Notes: generated by a model not told the origin, from the sequence alone. Positions 37,345 through 46,986 are shown, numbered from the stretch's first letter. The stretch is DNA of 64,000 bases from Anaerotignum propionicum DSM 1682 (GCF_001561955.1 NZ_CP014223.1:1550001-1614000), one strand, 5' to 3'. Translations and numbers: made by a program.

Positions 37345-37390
37345 GCATACAACTATTCGCAAAACGACACTTTTACGAATAGTTGTATGC
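37345..37390. repeat. Long imperfect palindrome
   Basis: A 15-bp perfect stem (37345-37359 with 37376-37390; arm GCATACAACTATTCG), one mismatch, then AAAA/TTTT around a CGACAC loop. It lies nine bases past the stop of the minus-strand acetyltransferase but has no T-run on either side. It may be a processed or rho-dependent 3' end, or a small repeat element. Confidence 0.6.
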
Positions 37391-37398
37391 CAGAAAAC

Positions 37399-37875
37399 CT
37401 AATTCTCTATATTCCAGCTATATAGCCGTTGTATTTCATTGCCTTCTATAAAAGTATCAAATTCTTCTTTAAATCTCAAGCCATATTTTTCGTATAACCC
37501 CTCATGAGTTGTATATAAAAAAATTTCTTTTATTCCTAATCTTCGACAATTTTCTTTCGCCGATTGCATTAAAAGATTTAAATAGCCTTTGCCTCTATAT
37601 GGTTTATCAATATAGACATTAATCAGCCATGGATATATGTCTGGTCTTACATCAAGATCCATTACAGACAATTGATAAACACCAACCAGTTCTTCATCTG
37701 CCAGCAATATATATGTTTGAGGAATTCTATCTTCACACAATGAATGTAATACATATGCCTCCATTTTATCCATGCTAAAACCTTCTTGTTCTCCCCACCA
37801 GTGATAAAACCATGAACAGATTCTTGCGATATAAACTGTATGTTCTTTTTCAAGCTGCAAAACTCTAACTTCCAT
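37399..37875 (-). CDS. GNAT-family N-acetyltransferase
   Basis: Acetyltransferase of 158 residues with the GNAT fold. The acetyl-CoA pyrophosphate loop region reads YRGKGYLNLLMQSAKENCR (motif A Q/RxxGxG/A as RGKGYL), preceded by PWLINVYIDKPY. ELVGVYQLSVMDLD and the late YEKYGLRF segment also fit. The substrate is not evident. AAAGGGG lies nine bases before the ATG. It is a single gene between the protease and the M23 gene. Confidence 0.85.
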   Translation of the reverse strand: MEVRVLQLEKEHTVYIARICSWFYHWWGEQEGFSMDKMEAYVLHSLCEDRIPQTYILLADEELVGVYQLSVMDLDVRPDIYPWLINVYIDKPYRGKGYLNLLMQSAKENCRRLGIKEIFLYTTHEGLYEKYGLRFKEEFDTFIEGNEIQRLYSWNIEN

Positions 37876-37930
37876 TCAAAATGCCCCTTTGTTTACATAA
37901 TTAAATTATGGTTATATATAAACATAATTT

Positions 37931-37985
37931 TAAAAAAACACCCTCACAAAACGCTATCTATGGTTTTATAGACTATCTGTGAGGG
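37931..37985 (-). terminator. Terminator of the M23 gene
   Basis: CCCTCACA (37941-37948) pairs with TGTGAGGG (37978-37985), with further CTAT/ATAG pairing inside. On the minus strand it runs into seven T. Confidence 0.85.
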
Positions 37986-38017
37986 ATGTTTGATCAACAA
38001 TATTCTTTTTAATACAA

Positions 38018-39193
38018 TTAACGGCTAATATTTTTTACGCCTAAGTAAGATTGAGGGTTAACATATTTTCCATTTACCAAAACTGAGAAATGACAATGGT
38101 TGCCCGTTGAAATTCCGGTACTTCCGCATTTTGCAACGGTCTGCCCTCTTTTTACCATTGTACCTTTCGAAACAACAAGGGATGAGTTATGTCCATATAG
38201 TGTGGAGAGTCCGCCGCCATGATCAATGATAATTGTATAGCCATAGCCATTCATCCAACCAGAGTATGTAACCTTTCCAGCTTCTGCTGCAACAATAGCC
38301 GAACCATATGGTGCGGGAATGTCATAACCACTGTGGTTTTCGCTTCTCCCTGTTACAGGGTTAATTCTATGTACAAATCCACTGCTTAAGCTTGAGGAAG
38401 ATGCTGATTTTGCAGGAACTGGCCATCCTAAAGAACCATTTCCAGTATAATAAGGTGTAGAGTTACTTGTTTGTTGAGCAATCAAATTTAGAACCTGCTG
38501 ATCAGCCTTTGCATTCGCAGCAATTAACTGCTCCTGCTTCTTTACATCCTTTGCATATGACGCCATCAGAGTTTCCTTTTCAGAAATGACGCTCTTCATG
38601 CTTTCAACCTTTTCTTTTTGTACTTTTACTACTACAGCTTGTGCTGCATGGTTTTTTGTAATTTCTTCTTTCTTATTCTGAATTGTAGTTTGAATTGCTT
38701 GAAGCTGATCCAAAATATCTTTATCAAAAGACATAATATCATTCACATACTGCATTCTTAAAAATAAATCAGAAAAACTTTCAGCCTCCAAAAGAATCTC
38801 TAGATAGCCAGATGAACCCTTTTGCTGCAAAAAACGCATACGACTGCCTAATAGCTCAAACTGTCTATCTCTCTTTGCTGTTGCTTCTTCTAATTCCTTT
38901 TCTGTAGCCTTTAAAGATGCAGCCAATTCATCTAAATCAGATTGTGCATTATCCAGTTCTGCCTGCAAGCTGTTCATAACCTTATCCATAGCATCAATTT
39001 CTTGTTCCACAGATAATTGCTTGTTCTTCAAATTTTGAATTTCCTTTTTTGCTTTGTCCGTCTGCTGTGATAGTGCTTTTCTTTTTGCCTCTAATTCAGC
39101 AACGGTAGCAGCACCCGTTTGATGGGTAGGAAAAACACCAAAGGCCAAAAAGGCCGTTAAAACAAGGCAAGTAGCCTTTTTTAATATTTTCAT
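38018..39193 (-). CDS. Secreted coiled-coil M23 peptidase (EnvC/LytM-like)
   Basis: Exported protein of 391 residues: signal peptide (about 1-28, ending THQTGAA), a long coiled coil (about 30-235, as in EnvC/PcsB hinge proteins), a Ser-rich linker and a C-terminal LytM/M23 domain (about 265-385). The zinc ligands are visible: HSGYDIPAPYG (His, Asp) and the HCH of GNHCHFSV. Cys replaces the usual Leu in HxH but does not touch the ligands. It may therefore be an active endopeptidase cutting peptidoglycan cross-links, perhaps at division. It stands alone with its own promoter and terminator. Confidence 0.92.
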   Translation of the reverse strand: MKILKKATCLVLTAFLAFGVFPTHQTGAATVAELEAKRKALSQQTDKAKKEIQNLKNKQLSVEQEIDAMDKVMNSLQAELDNAQSDLDELAASLKATEKELEEATAKRDRQFELLGSRMRFLQQKGSSGYLEILLEAESFSDLFLRMQYVNDIMSFDKDILDQLQAIQTTIQNKKEEITKNHAAQAVVVKVQKEKVESMKSVISEKETLMASYAKDVKKQEQLIAANAKADQQVLNLIAQQTSNSTPYYTGNGSLGWPVPAKSASSSSLSSGFVHRINPVTGRSENHSGYDIPAPYGSAIVAAEAGKVTYSGWMNGYGYTIIIDHGGGLSTLYGHNSSLVVSKGTMVKRGQTVAKCGSTGISTGNHCHFSVLVNGKYVNPQSYLGVKNISR

Positions 39194-39231
39194 TATAAAA
39201 ACCTCATTATTATCACAATTTGTCTCTTTAT

Positions 39232-39259
39232 ATTATACAGATTTTGTGACAATTTTCAA
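39232..39259 (-). promoter_or_regulatory. Putative M23 gene promoter
   Basis: On the minus strand TTGAAA (39254-39259), 16-base spacer and TATAAT (39232-39237), 39 bases before the start codon. Confidence 0.6.
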
Positions 39260-39283
39260 CTTTAAAACACAATTTAAATGTTT

Positions 39284-39949
39284 TTAATTTTCAGTTAAAA
39301 TATCCCAGTTAATTTTTTTAATTTCCTGGGGGAAATTGCCCCTTTCATTGCATAAAGAAATCATATAGTCTTCCATTTGCAAGGATTTTAAAAACAATTT
39401 TTTACTTTCTATAACGATGATATTTCTGTTGCGTAAACCATCCATTACAGAAAAGCTGTCAAAGGGATAGGCTATGCCTTTTCCCATCCATTTTGTTACA
39501 CTTTCTTTCCTTGTCCATAGCTGAAAAAAGAATTCTTTCTTATTTGCTTCGTCTAAACGAAAAAATATTTGCTCTTCTTCCGGTGAAAAAATTTTTGCAA
39601 CTTTTGGTATTTTAGCTCTCATTTTTTCAATATCACAACCAATTGGTTCATGAGAAAAGCTGCAAATTGCAAACCGTCCAGAGTGAGACAGACTAAAGAA
39701 ATACTCCTGATTGGGCAAATAAGGCATCCCTTTCTCAGTAATTTTTATCTTATCGTAAAGGGAAATTTCATTCATTGTTGAAAATGCATAACTTAATAAA
39801 AGACCTGCTGACAAAGACAGACGTTTACTTTCCTCTTTCACCATTTTTTCGACTTTGGCTTTTCGTTTCTCACCCACAAGTTCCATGGCAATCTGAAATT
39901 TTGCAGTATCTTTTAATACATCCCCATCCATCATCAGCAATTCTACCAT
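39284..39949 (-). CDS. 4'-phosphopantetheinyl transferase, Sfp type
   Basis: Transfers phosphopantetheine from CoA to carrier proteins. The 221-residue length is Sfp-like (two AcpS-like halves). Motifs: SLSHSGRFAICSF, PIGCDIEKMR with the magnesium-binding Asp and Glu, and FFFQLWTRKESVTKWMGKG. No polyketide or nonribosomal peptide genes are in the window, so the carrier partner is unknown; it might serve fatty-acid ACP. I chose the ATG that follows GAGGTG, seven codons inside an earlier ATG. It lies 78 bases downstream of leuS on the same strand. Confidence 0.88.
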   Translation of the reverse strand: MVELLMMDGDVLKDTAKFQIAMELVGEKRKAKVEKMVKEESKRLSLSAGLLLSYAFSTMNEISLYDKIKITEKGMPYLPNQEYFFSLSHSGRFAICSFSHEPIGCDIEKMRAKIPKVAKIFSPEEEQIFFRLDEANKKEFFFQLWTRKESVTKWMGKGIAYPFDSFSVMDGLRNRNIIVIESKKLFLKSLQMEDYMISLCNERGNFPQEIKKINWDILTEN

Positions 39950-39970
39950 TTCAATCACCTCATAGTACAA

Positions 39971-39998
39971 AAAGCAGAGCTGCTAGAGAACAAGCTCT
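39971..39998 (-). terminator. Possible partial terminator between leuS and the PPTase gene
   Basis: AGAGCT (39976-39981) and AGCTCT (39993-39998) can pair; on the minus strand they are followed by GCTTTTTG. It may let some leuS transcripts read through into the PPTase gene. Confidence 0.4.
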
Positions 39999-40027
39999 CA
40001 CAACCCTGCAATAATATTTCAATGGTT

Positions 40028-42439
40028 TTACTTAACAATCAGATTTACGATTCTACCGGGTACATAAATCTCTTTTACGATTTCTTTTCCGTCTAAACGA
40101 CTACCCAAAGTCTCTTTCGCCTGTGCCAATACTGCTTCCTTGTCAGCATCAGAGGAAATTTCCATTGTTCCTCTTAACTTACCACCAATTTGAATGGCAA
40201 TTTCAATGGTATCCTGAACAAGCTTACTTTCATCCACAACCGGCCAGCCTGCTGCAAAAACAGAGTCTTCGTGACCCAATTCTCTCCAAAGCTCCTCGGA
40301 AATATGAGGCGCAAAGGGAGCCAGCATAGTAACCACTGTTTCCAAAGTTTCCTTTGAAAGACCACCCTGCTTTTTCGCAATTTCATTAAATTTATTGGAA
40401 GATTCCATAAAACCGCTGACAATTGTATTCATTGTCAAAGCTTCTAAACGGCTGGTAATATCAGCAATCATCTTATTGCAAACAAATGCCTCTTCTTTGC
40501 TTGCTTGCACAGGTGCATCTTTATAGGTATAAACCATTTTCCAAATTTTATTTAAGAAACGGAACACCCCATCAATACCGCTATCGTCCCAATCACAATC
40601 CATTTCAGGAGGGCCTACGAACAATTCATACATTCTCAATGAGTCACAGCCATATTTCTCAACCAATTCATCGGGTGATACCACATTACCCAAGGACTTA
40701 CTCATTTTGCCGCCATTCTTTGTAATCATACCTTGGTTAAACAGCTTCTGGAATGGCTCTTCAAAAGGCACCGCACCAATATCATACAGGAATTTTGTAT
40801 AGAAACGTGCATACAATAAGTGCAATACAGCATGCTCAATTCCACCAACATATAAGTCAACGGGAGCCCATTTTTTCAAAGCATCCATGCTAGCCAATTG
40901 TTTATCATTATGGTTATCTACATAGCGCAAGAAATACCAGCTGGAACCAGCCCACTGTGGCATGGTATTTGTTTCTCTCTTTGCAGGCTTGCCGCACACA
41001 GGGCAAGTCGTATTCACCCACTCGTCAATATGAGCCAAAGGAGATTCTCCTGTATCCGTAGGCTTGTAGGACTCTACTTCAGGGAGCAACACAGGCAATT
41101 GATCTTCGGGAACGGGAACAGCCCCACAATGATCGCAATGGATAATTGGAATAGGTTCACCCCAATATCTTTGTCTGGAGAATACCCAGTCACGCAATTT
41201 ATAGTTAACTGTTTTCTTGCCGATGCCCTTTTCTTCCATCAAATGAGGCACTTTTTTCTTTGCTTCAAATGCCTTCATTCCATTCCAATCACCGGAATTG
41301 ATAATAACACCGTCACCAACATATGCTTCGGTTAAGGGCTTTTCTTCTTCTCCTTCAGGCATAATTACCTGGACGATAGGCAGTTCAAATTTTGTGGCAA
41401 ACTCAAAGTCACGTTCGTCATGGGCGGGCACACACATTACCGCACCGGTACCATAATCCGCCAATACATAATCAGCAACCCAAACAGGAATTTCTTTGCC
41501 ATTCACAGGGTTAACGCAATAAGTGCCAGTAAACACACCTGTTTTTTCTTTATCTGTCATACGGTCAACAGAGGATTTTGTGGAAGCATCAAAGCAATAT
41601 TTCTTCACTGTTTCCTCGTATCCAGGGGCAATAAAATCATCAATTCCTTTATACTCAGGAGCCAAAACCATAAAGGTACAACCGAAAAGCGTATCAGGTC
41701 TGGTGGTATAAACAGAGATATTTTTATCACTTCCACTTACCTTAAACTCTATTTCAGCGCCGTAGCTTCTTCCAATCCAATCAGACTGCATTTTCTTTAC
41801 TTTTTCAGACCAATCAAGCTTTTGCAAATCTTCCAACAATCTGTCTGCGTAAGCAGTGATTTTCAGCATCCATTGACGAAGATTTCTCTTTGTTACTGTT
41901 GAACCACAACGTTCACAAGTACCGCCGGCAGCTTCCTCATTCGCCAAAACGCATTTGCAGCTAGGGCACCAGTTTAAAGGCATTTCCTTTTCATAAGCTA
42001 AGCCCTTTTTAAACATTTGAACAAAAATCCACTGTGTCCATTTATAATAACCAGGGTCTGTTGTATCAACTTCTTTATCCCAATCATAAATTGCGCTGAT
42101 TTCGTGGAGCTGGCGCTTTACGTTTGTAATATTATTTGCAGTGGCAATACGAGGATGCATATTGTTTTTAATTGCAAAGTTTTCCGCAGGTAAACCAAAG
42201 GCATCCCAGCCCATGGGGTGAAGCACCTGATAACCCTGCAAAACTTTGTATCTGCTGACAACATCACTTAAAACATAACCTCTCCAGTGACCAACATGAA
42301 GCCCTGTACCGGATGGGTATGGGAACATGTCCAGACAATAAAACTTAGGTTTTTTGTCATCCTCTACATTAATAGGATTCTTCTCCCATTCATTACGCCA
42401 CTTTTTCTCAATTTCACCAAATTCATAGCGACTGTTCAT
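40028..42439 (-). CDS. leuS: Leucyl-tRNA synthetase
   Basis: Class I synthetase charging tRNA-Leu, 803 residues, normal bacterial length. HVGH in PSGTGLHVGHWRGYV is the HIGH motif and GGKMSKSLGNVV holds KMSKS. The CP1 editing domain is present (TTRPDTLFGCTF, with the aspartate region YGTGAVMCVPAHDERD). Zinc-binding cysteines are at CPSCKCVLANEE/CERCG and CPVCGKPA. It is preceded by a T-box leader reading a Leu codon. Confidence 0.98.
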   Translation of the reverse strand: MNSRYEFGEIEKKWRNEWEKNPINVEDDKKPKFYCLDMFPYPSGTGLHVGHWRGYVLSDVVSRYKVLQGYQVLHPMGWDAFGLPAENFAIKNNMHPRIATANNITNVKRQLHEISAIYDWDKEVDTTDPGYYKWTQWIFVQMFKKGLAYEKEMPLNWCPSCKCVLANEEAAGGTCERCGSTVTKRNLRQWMLKITAYADRLLEDLQKLDWSEKVKKMQSDWIGRSYGAEIEFKVSGSDKNISVYTTRPDTLFGCTFMVLAPEYKGIDDFIAPGYEETVKKYCFDASTKSSVDRMTDKEKTGVFTGTYCVNPVNGKEIPVWVADYVLADYGTGAVMCVPAHDERDFEFATKFELPIVQVIMPEGEEEKPLTEAYVGDGVIINSGDWNGMKAFEAKKKVPHLMEEKGIGKKTVNYKLRDWVFSRQRYWGEPIPIIHCDHCGAVPVPEDQLPVLLPEVESYKPTDTGESPLAHIDEWVNTTCPVCGKPAKRETNTMPQWAGSSWYFLRYVDNHNDKQLASMDALKKWAPVDLYVGGIEHAVLHLLYARFYTKFLYDIGAVPFEEPFQKLFNQGMITKNGGKMSKSLGNVVSPDELVEKYGCDSLRMYELFVGPPEMDCDWDDSGIDGVFRFLNKIWKMVYTYKDAPVQASKEEAFVCNKMIADITSRLEALTMNTIVSGFMESSNKFNEIAKKQGGLSKETLETVVTMLAPFAPHISEELWRELGHEDSVFAAGWPVVDESKLVQDTIEIAIQIGGKLRGTMEISSDADKEAVLAQAKETLGSRLDGKEIVKEIYVPGRIVNLIVK

Positions 42440-42583
42440 ACAATCTCCTCCTTAATAAAACAATCTCCCAAACAAATCTATTTCCTAAACATAGCCCAAA
42501 TTTCAGTTTAATTATTCATATTTAACAAAACAGAATAAAACACCTTTAGGGTCTGGAAATTTTATATCTAAAAAATAAAAAAA

Positions 42584-42828
42584 CCTTCGTCTCAGTTAGA
42601 GACGAAGGGATACTCCGTGTTACCACTCTAGTTTGCCAAAAGGCACACTCAAAACCGATAACGGTGGCAGCCGTTGCCGCCTACTAATCTAAAAAGATGT
42701 TCAGGGCAAAACTCCGAGGCCAGTTCCAAAACGTGTTTTTACCGACTTGCACCAACCGTCGGCTCTCTGAAAAAAACAAATCGTATTGTACTCTTCCTCA
42801 TCAAAGTCTATTCATGAAAATATTTATA
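42584..42828 (-). promoter_or_regulatory. T-box riboswitch (Leu) and promoter of leuS
   Basis: On the minus strand the T-box AGAGTGGTAACACGG (42615-42629) precedes a 10-bp terminator CCTTCGTCTC / GAGACGAAGG (42584-42593 and 42599-42608) and a T-run. CTC (42716-42718 on the plus strand as GAG) lies in the specifier loop region and codes Leu. A promoter, TTGATT (42846-42851), 17-base spacer and TATAAA (42823-42828), lies at the 5' end. The 42440-42895 interval is fully explained by this leader. Confidence 0.92.
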
Positions 42829-42895
42829 TCATATTTACCAATAAAAATCAAGTGTTTTTGGTTGTTTTTCAAAAGAATACAGTCTACACAATTTT

Positions 42896-44695
42896 TTATA
42901 CCGCTTTTTCTGATTCAAACTGATTGCTATACAGGCTATGATAGAAGCCTTTTTTCGCCATCAATTCTTCATGGTTCCCCCGCTCTATTATCTCACCATG
43001 GTTGATTACAGCAATCAGATCAGCGTCTTTTATGGTGCTTAAGCGGTGGGCAATGACAAAACTGGTACGCCCCTTCATCAAATTCTGCATGGCTTCCTGA
43101 ATTTTCACCTCTGTACGTGTATCTACACTGCTGGTTGCTTCATCAAGAATCAATACAGAGGGGTTCGCCAAAATGGCTCTGGCGATGGCAAGCATTTGCC
43201 TTTGTCCTTGGCTCAGATTTCCGCCGCCGTCGGTTAAAACGGTATCATAACCATCGGGTAGGCGTCGAATAAATTCATGGGCATTGGCAAGCTTTGCCGC
43301 AGCAATAATTTCATCATCTTTCGCGTCTAATCTACCATAGCGAATATTTTCACGAATGGTATCTGTAAATAAATAGGTATCCTGTAAAACAATACCTAGA
43401 TTTGAACGCAAGCTTTTTCGCTTGATATCCTTAATTTCTCTTCCATCAATGGTAATGGTTCCTTTATCTATATCATAAAAACGGGTCAACAGATTTATAA
43501 TTGTGGTTTTTCCTGCACCGGTAGGCCCAACTAAGGCAATGGTCTGCCCCGGTTTTGCATACAAGTTCACTTCTTTCAAAATAGGATGACCCTCTTCATA
43601 TGAAAAATCAACACTTGAAAGAACAACATCGCCTTTTACATCATTGAGAGCAACGGAATTCGGCTGATCTTTCATTTCCTCCGGCTCATCCAAAACTTCA
43701 AAAACTCTCTCTGCTCCGGCGAAGGCCGCCATCATGGCATTTACTTGGTTTGCTAATTCATTCAAAGGTCTTGTAAATTGCTTTGAATAAATAATAAAGT
43801 TCGAAATGGTTCCCAATGTCATAGGCATACCCATAACCATCATAAGACCACCAACAGCCACAACAATGGCATATGAAATGTTGTTCAGAGCCATCATGAT
43901 TGGTGCTATGATTCCTGAAAAGATTTCTGCACGAATGCCTACTTTTAATAAATCATTATTTTTCTCAGAAAATGCCTGGGTCATTTCATCTTCTTGACAG
44001 AATACTTTAACAACCTTTTGTCCCGATATAATTTCTTCAATATAACCATTTAGTTTTCCCAGACGCTCCTGTTTTTCTTTATAATTTTTTCTGGAGCGAG
44101 TTGTTATGGCTTTCGTAACAATAAGCAATATTGGTATGGTCACGATAGAAGCAATGGTTAAAGAAATATTTAAATAAAGCATCATTGCGAAGGTTCCAAT
44201 TAAGGTTAATCCGCTTTGCAAAACTTGAGAGATGCTGTTATTTAAAGCCATAGAAATATTATCTACATCGTTTGTAACACGGCTCATGATTTCACCATGG
44301 GTTGTAGTGTCAAAGTACTTCAAAGGAAGTCTCTGTATCTTTTCAAAGAGCTCCTTGCGGATTGTGGCAACAACGTTTTGCCCTACCAAAAGAAGCAAAT
44401 AGCTTTGAAGCCACATACACAAAGAGGAACCAACATAAATGGCTAAAAGCATTGAACAGACTTTGGCTAAACCTGCAAAATCATACTTTGTAATATACTG
44501 ATCAATGGCAACACCAATCAGGCGGGTTGCATAGACTGTACCCAGTGTAACAAAAGCAATGCAAATAAATGAAATTAATAAATAAAACCAATACTTATTT
44601 AAATACTTTAAGAGTCTGCTAAGTGTTTTCTTAGTATTTTTAGGTTTTCTGGATTCTATTGGCGGTTTTCCGCCCATGCGGGGATTAGGCATCAA
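42896..44695 (-). CDS. Heterodimeric ABC exporter, catalytically competent half
   Basis: Membrane exporter half-transporter of 599 residues: six membrane helices (about 30-330) fused to an ABC ATPase (about 360-590). Walker A is GPTGAGKTT, the signature LSQGQRQ, and Walker B/D-loop LILDEATSSVD with the catalytic Glu; the switch His is in IAHRLST. With its upstream partner it fits the BmrCD/LmrCD type of multidrug exporters. The start lies 11 bases inside the partner gene. It is the last gene of the marR-led unit. Confidence 0.92.
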   Translation of the reverse strand: MMPNPRMGGKPPIESRKPKNTKKTLSRLLKYLNKYWFYLLISFICIAFVTLGTVYATRLIGVAIDQYITKYDFAGLAKVCSMLLAIYVGSSLCMWLQSYLLLLVGQNVVATIRKELFEKIQRLPLKYFDTTTHGEIMSRVTNDVDNISMALNNSISQVLQSGLTLIGTFAMMLYLNISLTIASIVTIPILLIVTKAITTRSRKNYKEKQERLGKLNGYIEEIISGQKVVKVFCQEDEMTQAFSEKNNDLLKVGIRAEIFSGIIAPIMMALNNISYAIVVAVGGLMMVMGMPMTLGTISNFIIYSKQFTRPLNELANQVNAMMAAFAGAERVFEVLDEPEEMKDQPNSVALNDVKGDVVLSSVDFSYEEGHPILKEVNLYAKPGQTIALVGPTGAGKTTIINLLTRFYDIDKGTITIDGREIKDIKRKSLRSNLGIVLQDTYLFTDTIRENIRYGRLDAKDDEIIAAAKLANAHEFIRRLPDGYDTVLTDGGGNLSQGQRQMLAIARAILANPSVLILDEATSSVDTRTEVKIQEAMQNLMKGRTSFVIAHRLSTIKDADLIAVINHGEIIERGNHEELMAKKGFYHSLYSNQFESEKAV

Positions 44696-46421
44696 TAACT
44701 ACCCCTTTCTTCATTTGAGATTGATAGATTTCCTGATAGTCCAAACTAGTTTCCATAAGATAATTATGGTTACCTTGTGCAGCTATTTTACCATCCTTCA
44801 GCACAAAAATTTTATCTGCATGTTTAATTGAGCTGATTCGCTGGGCGATTATGAATTTTGTACACCGGTCATGTGAATCTTTCATTGCTTGACGAATTCT
44901 TTTTTCAGTTAATGAGTCCACCGCACTAGTACTATCATCAAAAATAATAATACTTGGATTTTGAATCAGCGCTCTGGCTATAGAAATACGTTGTTTTTGT
45001 CCACCGGAAACATTTACACCTTTCTGCCCCAGTTCAGTATCATAGCCATTAGGTAATTCCAAAATAAAATCATGGGCTTGTGCAGCTTTTGCCGCAGCAA
45101 CAACTTCCTCCTCTGTTGCATTTTTATTTCCCCACATGATGTTTTCTCTGATTGTTCCGGTAAATAAAATGGTTTCTTGCAGTACAACAGCCACTCTTTT
45201 TCTTAAGTCGTGGATAGAATAGTCCCTCACATCAATATCGTCAATGTAAATGGCTCCTTGGGTAACATCATAAAGACGAGGCATCAAATTAACCAAGGTG
45301 GATTTTCCTGAACCTGTCTCGCCAAGAATGCCAATGGTTTCTCCTCCATTTACTGTAAAGCTTAGATTCTCCAGAACCGGCTCACCACTGCCGCCTTTAT
45401 AGCGGAAGGAGACATCTTTAAATTCAACCTTCCCCTGACTTTTTTCAGGCACAATGGGATGATTGGGGTCTGCAATATCAATTTCTTCATTTAAAACCTC
45501 ATTTACACGGTTTAATGAAATTTGCGCTCTGGAGATATACATAAATACCATTGCAATCATCATCAGGGCCATAATCATTTGCATTAAATAGGTGATAAAA
45601 GCCATAATCTCTTCAATTCTTAAACTACCAATGGAAAATTGAATTCCACCATTCCATAAAATAGCAATAATCGAAATGTTTAAAATCAGCATCATCAAAG
45701 GCAACATAAGCACTACAATGCGAAATGCTTTCACACTGGTTTCTTTATAATCTTCATTGGCAGCATTGAATTTTTCCATCTCATAATCATGGCGCACGAA
45801 GGCCTTTACCACTCGCATGCCTGCCAAGCATTCTCTCATAACTGTATTTACGCCGTCCAGCTTATCCTGAACCATTTTGAATTTCGGCACTGCCTTACGC
45901 ATAACCAAAAAAGTTGCTATAGCCAAAACAACGATAGAAATCACAAAAATCATGGCCAACTTTGCATGAATGGAAAATGCCATAATTAAACTACCGAAAC
46001 ATAGCAATGGGGCACGAATCAGCATACGCAAAGACATCAATATAACCATCTGAATTTGGGTGATATCATTTGTTAATCTGGTTATCAACGAGGGTGTTTG
46101 GAATGTGTCTATATTATGGAAAGAAAAATTCTGTATTTTGGTAAACAGGTCTTTTCTTAAATCTGTTCCTGCCCTCTGACTGACAATACTTGCTGCAATC
46201 AAACAGCCAATGCCGCCAATAATACCTAAAAGAGCCACAAAAATCATTCCTGCGCCCATCTTCAATATATAATTGGAATTCGATGCACCAACACCATGAT
46301 TAATTAAAAGCGTCATCAGTTTTGGCATAATCAATTCAGATGATGTTTCAATCAGCATAAAAAGTGGCGCCAAGATTGCCAATTTTCTGTAAGACTTCAT
46401 ATATTTTAAAACGATCTTCAA
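44685..46421 (-). CDS. Heterodimeric ABC exporter, degenerate half
   Basis: Second half-transporter, 578 residues, with six N-terminal membrane helices and a C-terminal ATPase. Walker A GETGSGKST and the signature VSGGQKQ are intact, but the Walker B end reads IIFDDSTSAVD, so the catalytic Glu is Asp, and the switch region is IAQRISS, with Gln for His. This marks the non-catalytic ATP site of heterodimeric exporters, complementing the competent partner. It overlaps marR by four bases and its partner by 11. Substrate unknown; drugs or lipids are usual. Confidence 0.92.
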   Translation of the reverse strand: MKIVLKYMKSYRKLAILAPLFMLIETSSELIMPKLMTLLINHGVGASNSNYILKMGAGMIFVALLGIIGGIGCLIAASIVSQRAGTDLRKDLFTKIQNFSFHNIDTFQTPSLITRLTNDITQIQMVILMSLRMLIRAPLLCFGSLIMAFSIHAKLAMIFVISIVVLAIATFLVMRKAVPKFKMVQDKLDGVNTVMRECLAGMRVVKAFVRHDYEMEKFNAANEDYKETSVKAFRIVVLMLPLMMLILNISIIAILWNGGIQFSIGSLRIEEIMAFITYLMQMIMALMMIAMVFMYISRAQISLNRVNEVLNEEIDIADPNHPIVPEKSQGKVEFKDVSFRYKGGSGEPVLENLSFTVNGGETIGILGETGSGKSTLVNLMPRLYDVTQGAIYIDDIDVRDYSIHDLRKRVAVVLQETILFTGTIRENIMWGNKNATEEEVVAAAKAAQAHDFILELPNGYDTELGQKGVNVSGGQKQRISIARALIQNPSIIIFDDSTSAVDSLTEKRIRQAMKDSHDRCTKFIIAQRISSIKHADKIFVLKDGKIAAQGNHNYLMETSLDYQEIYQSQMKKGVVIDA

Positions 46422-46909
46422 GCATTCTCCCTCTTTTCATTCAAATCCTTATTCATATTCTCTAATATTCTTCCTAAATAATGCAAACATAAATCCTTTT
46501 CTTCAGCAGTAAATCCACGTAAAGCCACATCATCTATGGATGTGCCCTTTTCAATGAAAGCCTGAAATTTCTCTCGACCTTTTTCAGTAATACAAACACG
46601 AATACTGCGCATATCCTTTTCATCCCTGATACGGTTAATCAATTCATCCCGTTCCATTCTTTTTAAAATATCAGTCATAGAAGCGGGTTTTATACGTATA
46701 AATTCACACAACTCTTTCTGTGTCTGCATGTCTTTTGACGCAAGAGACATTAAAATTTGTGGTTGCCCCCATGAGAGGCCAATCTCCTGGGCACTGTTTT
46801 TCATATATATATGATAAAGTTTAAACAGCACACTTAAAATAAAAGAGAAATCCGTAACATGATCCCCTAAAACTTCCCTTTTTTTTGCAAATGCATCAGA
46901 ACAAAACAT
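46418..46909 (-). CDS. MarR-family transcriptional regulator
   Basis: Winged-helix regulator of 163 residues. The wHTH region is visible (about 65-125): MQTQKELCEFIRIKPASMTDILKRM as recognition helices and RIRDEKDMRSIRVCITEKG as the wing. Dimerisation helices flank it. AAGGAGGG precedes the ATG. It overlaps the ABC exporter genes, so all three are cotranscribed, and tandem palindromes just beyond its promoter suggest autorepression relieved by an exporter substrate. Confidence 0.93.
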   Translation of the reverse strand: MFCSDAFAKKREVLGDHVTDFSFILSVLFKLYHIYMKNSAQEIGLSWGQPQILMSLASKDMQTQKELCEFIRIKPASMTDILKRMERDELINRIRDEKDMRSIRVCITEKGREKFQAFIEKGTSIDDVALRGFTAEEKDLCLHYLGRILENMNKDLNEKRENA

Positions 46910-46986
46910 TCCATCCCTCCTTAAATTTTCGTTTTTTTCACATATGTAATATCGCTAAAAAATAAAAACGTAGCAATAAAAAATAG

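Noticed and set aside
41420-41902. 160-codon frame on the plus strand
   Set aside because: Antisense to leuS, low-complexity translation with no ribosome site or known family; a shadow of leuS codon use.
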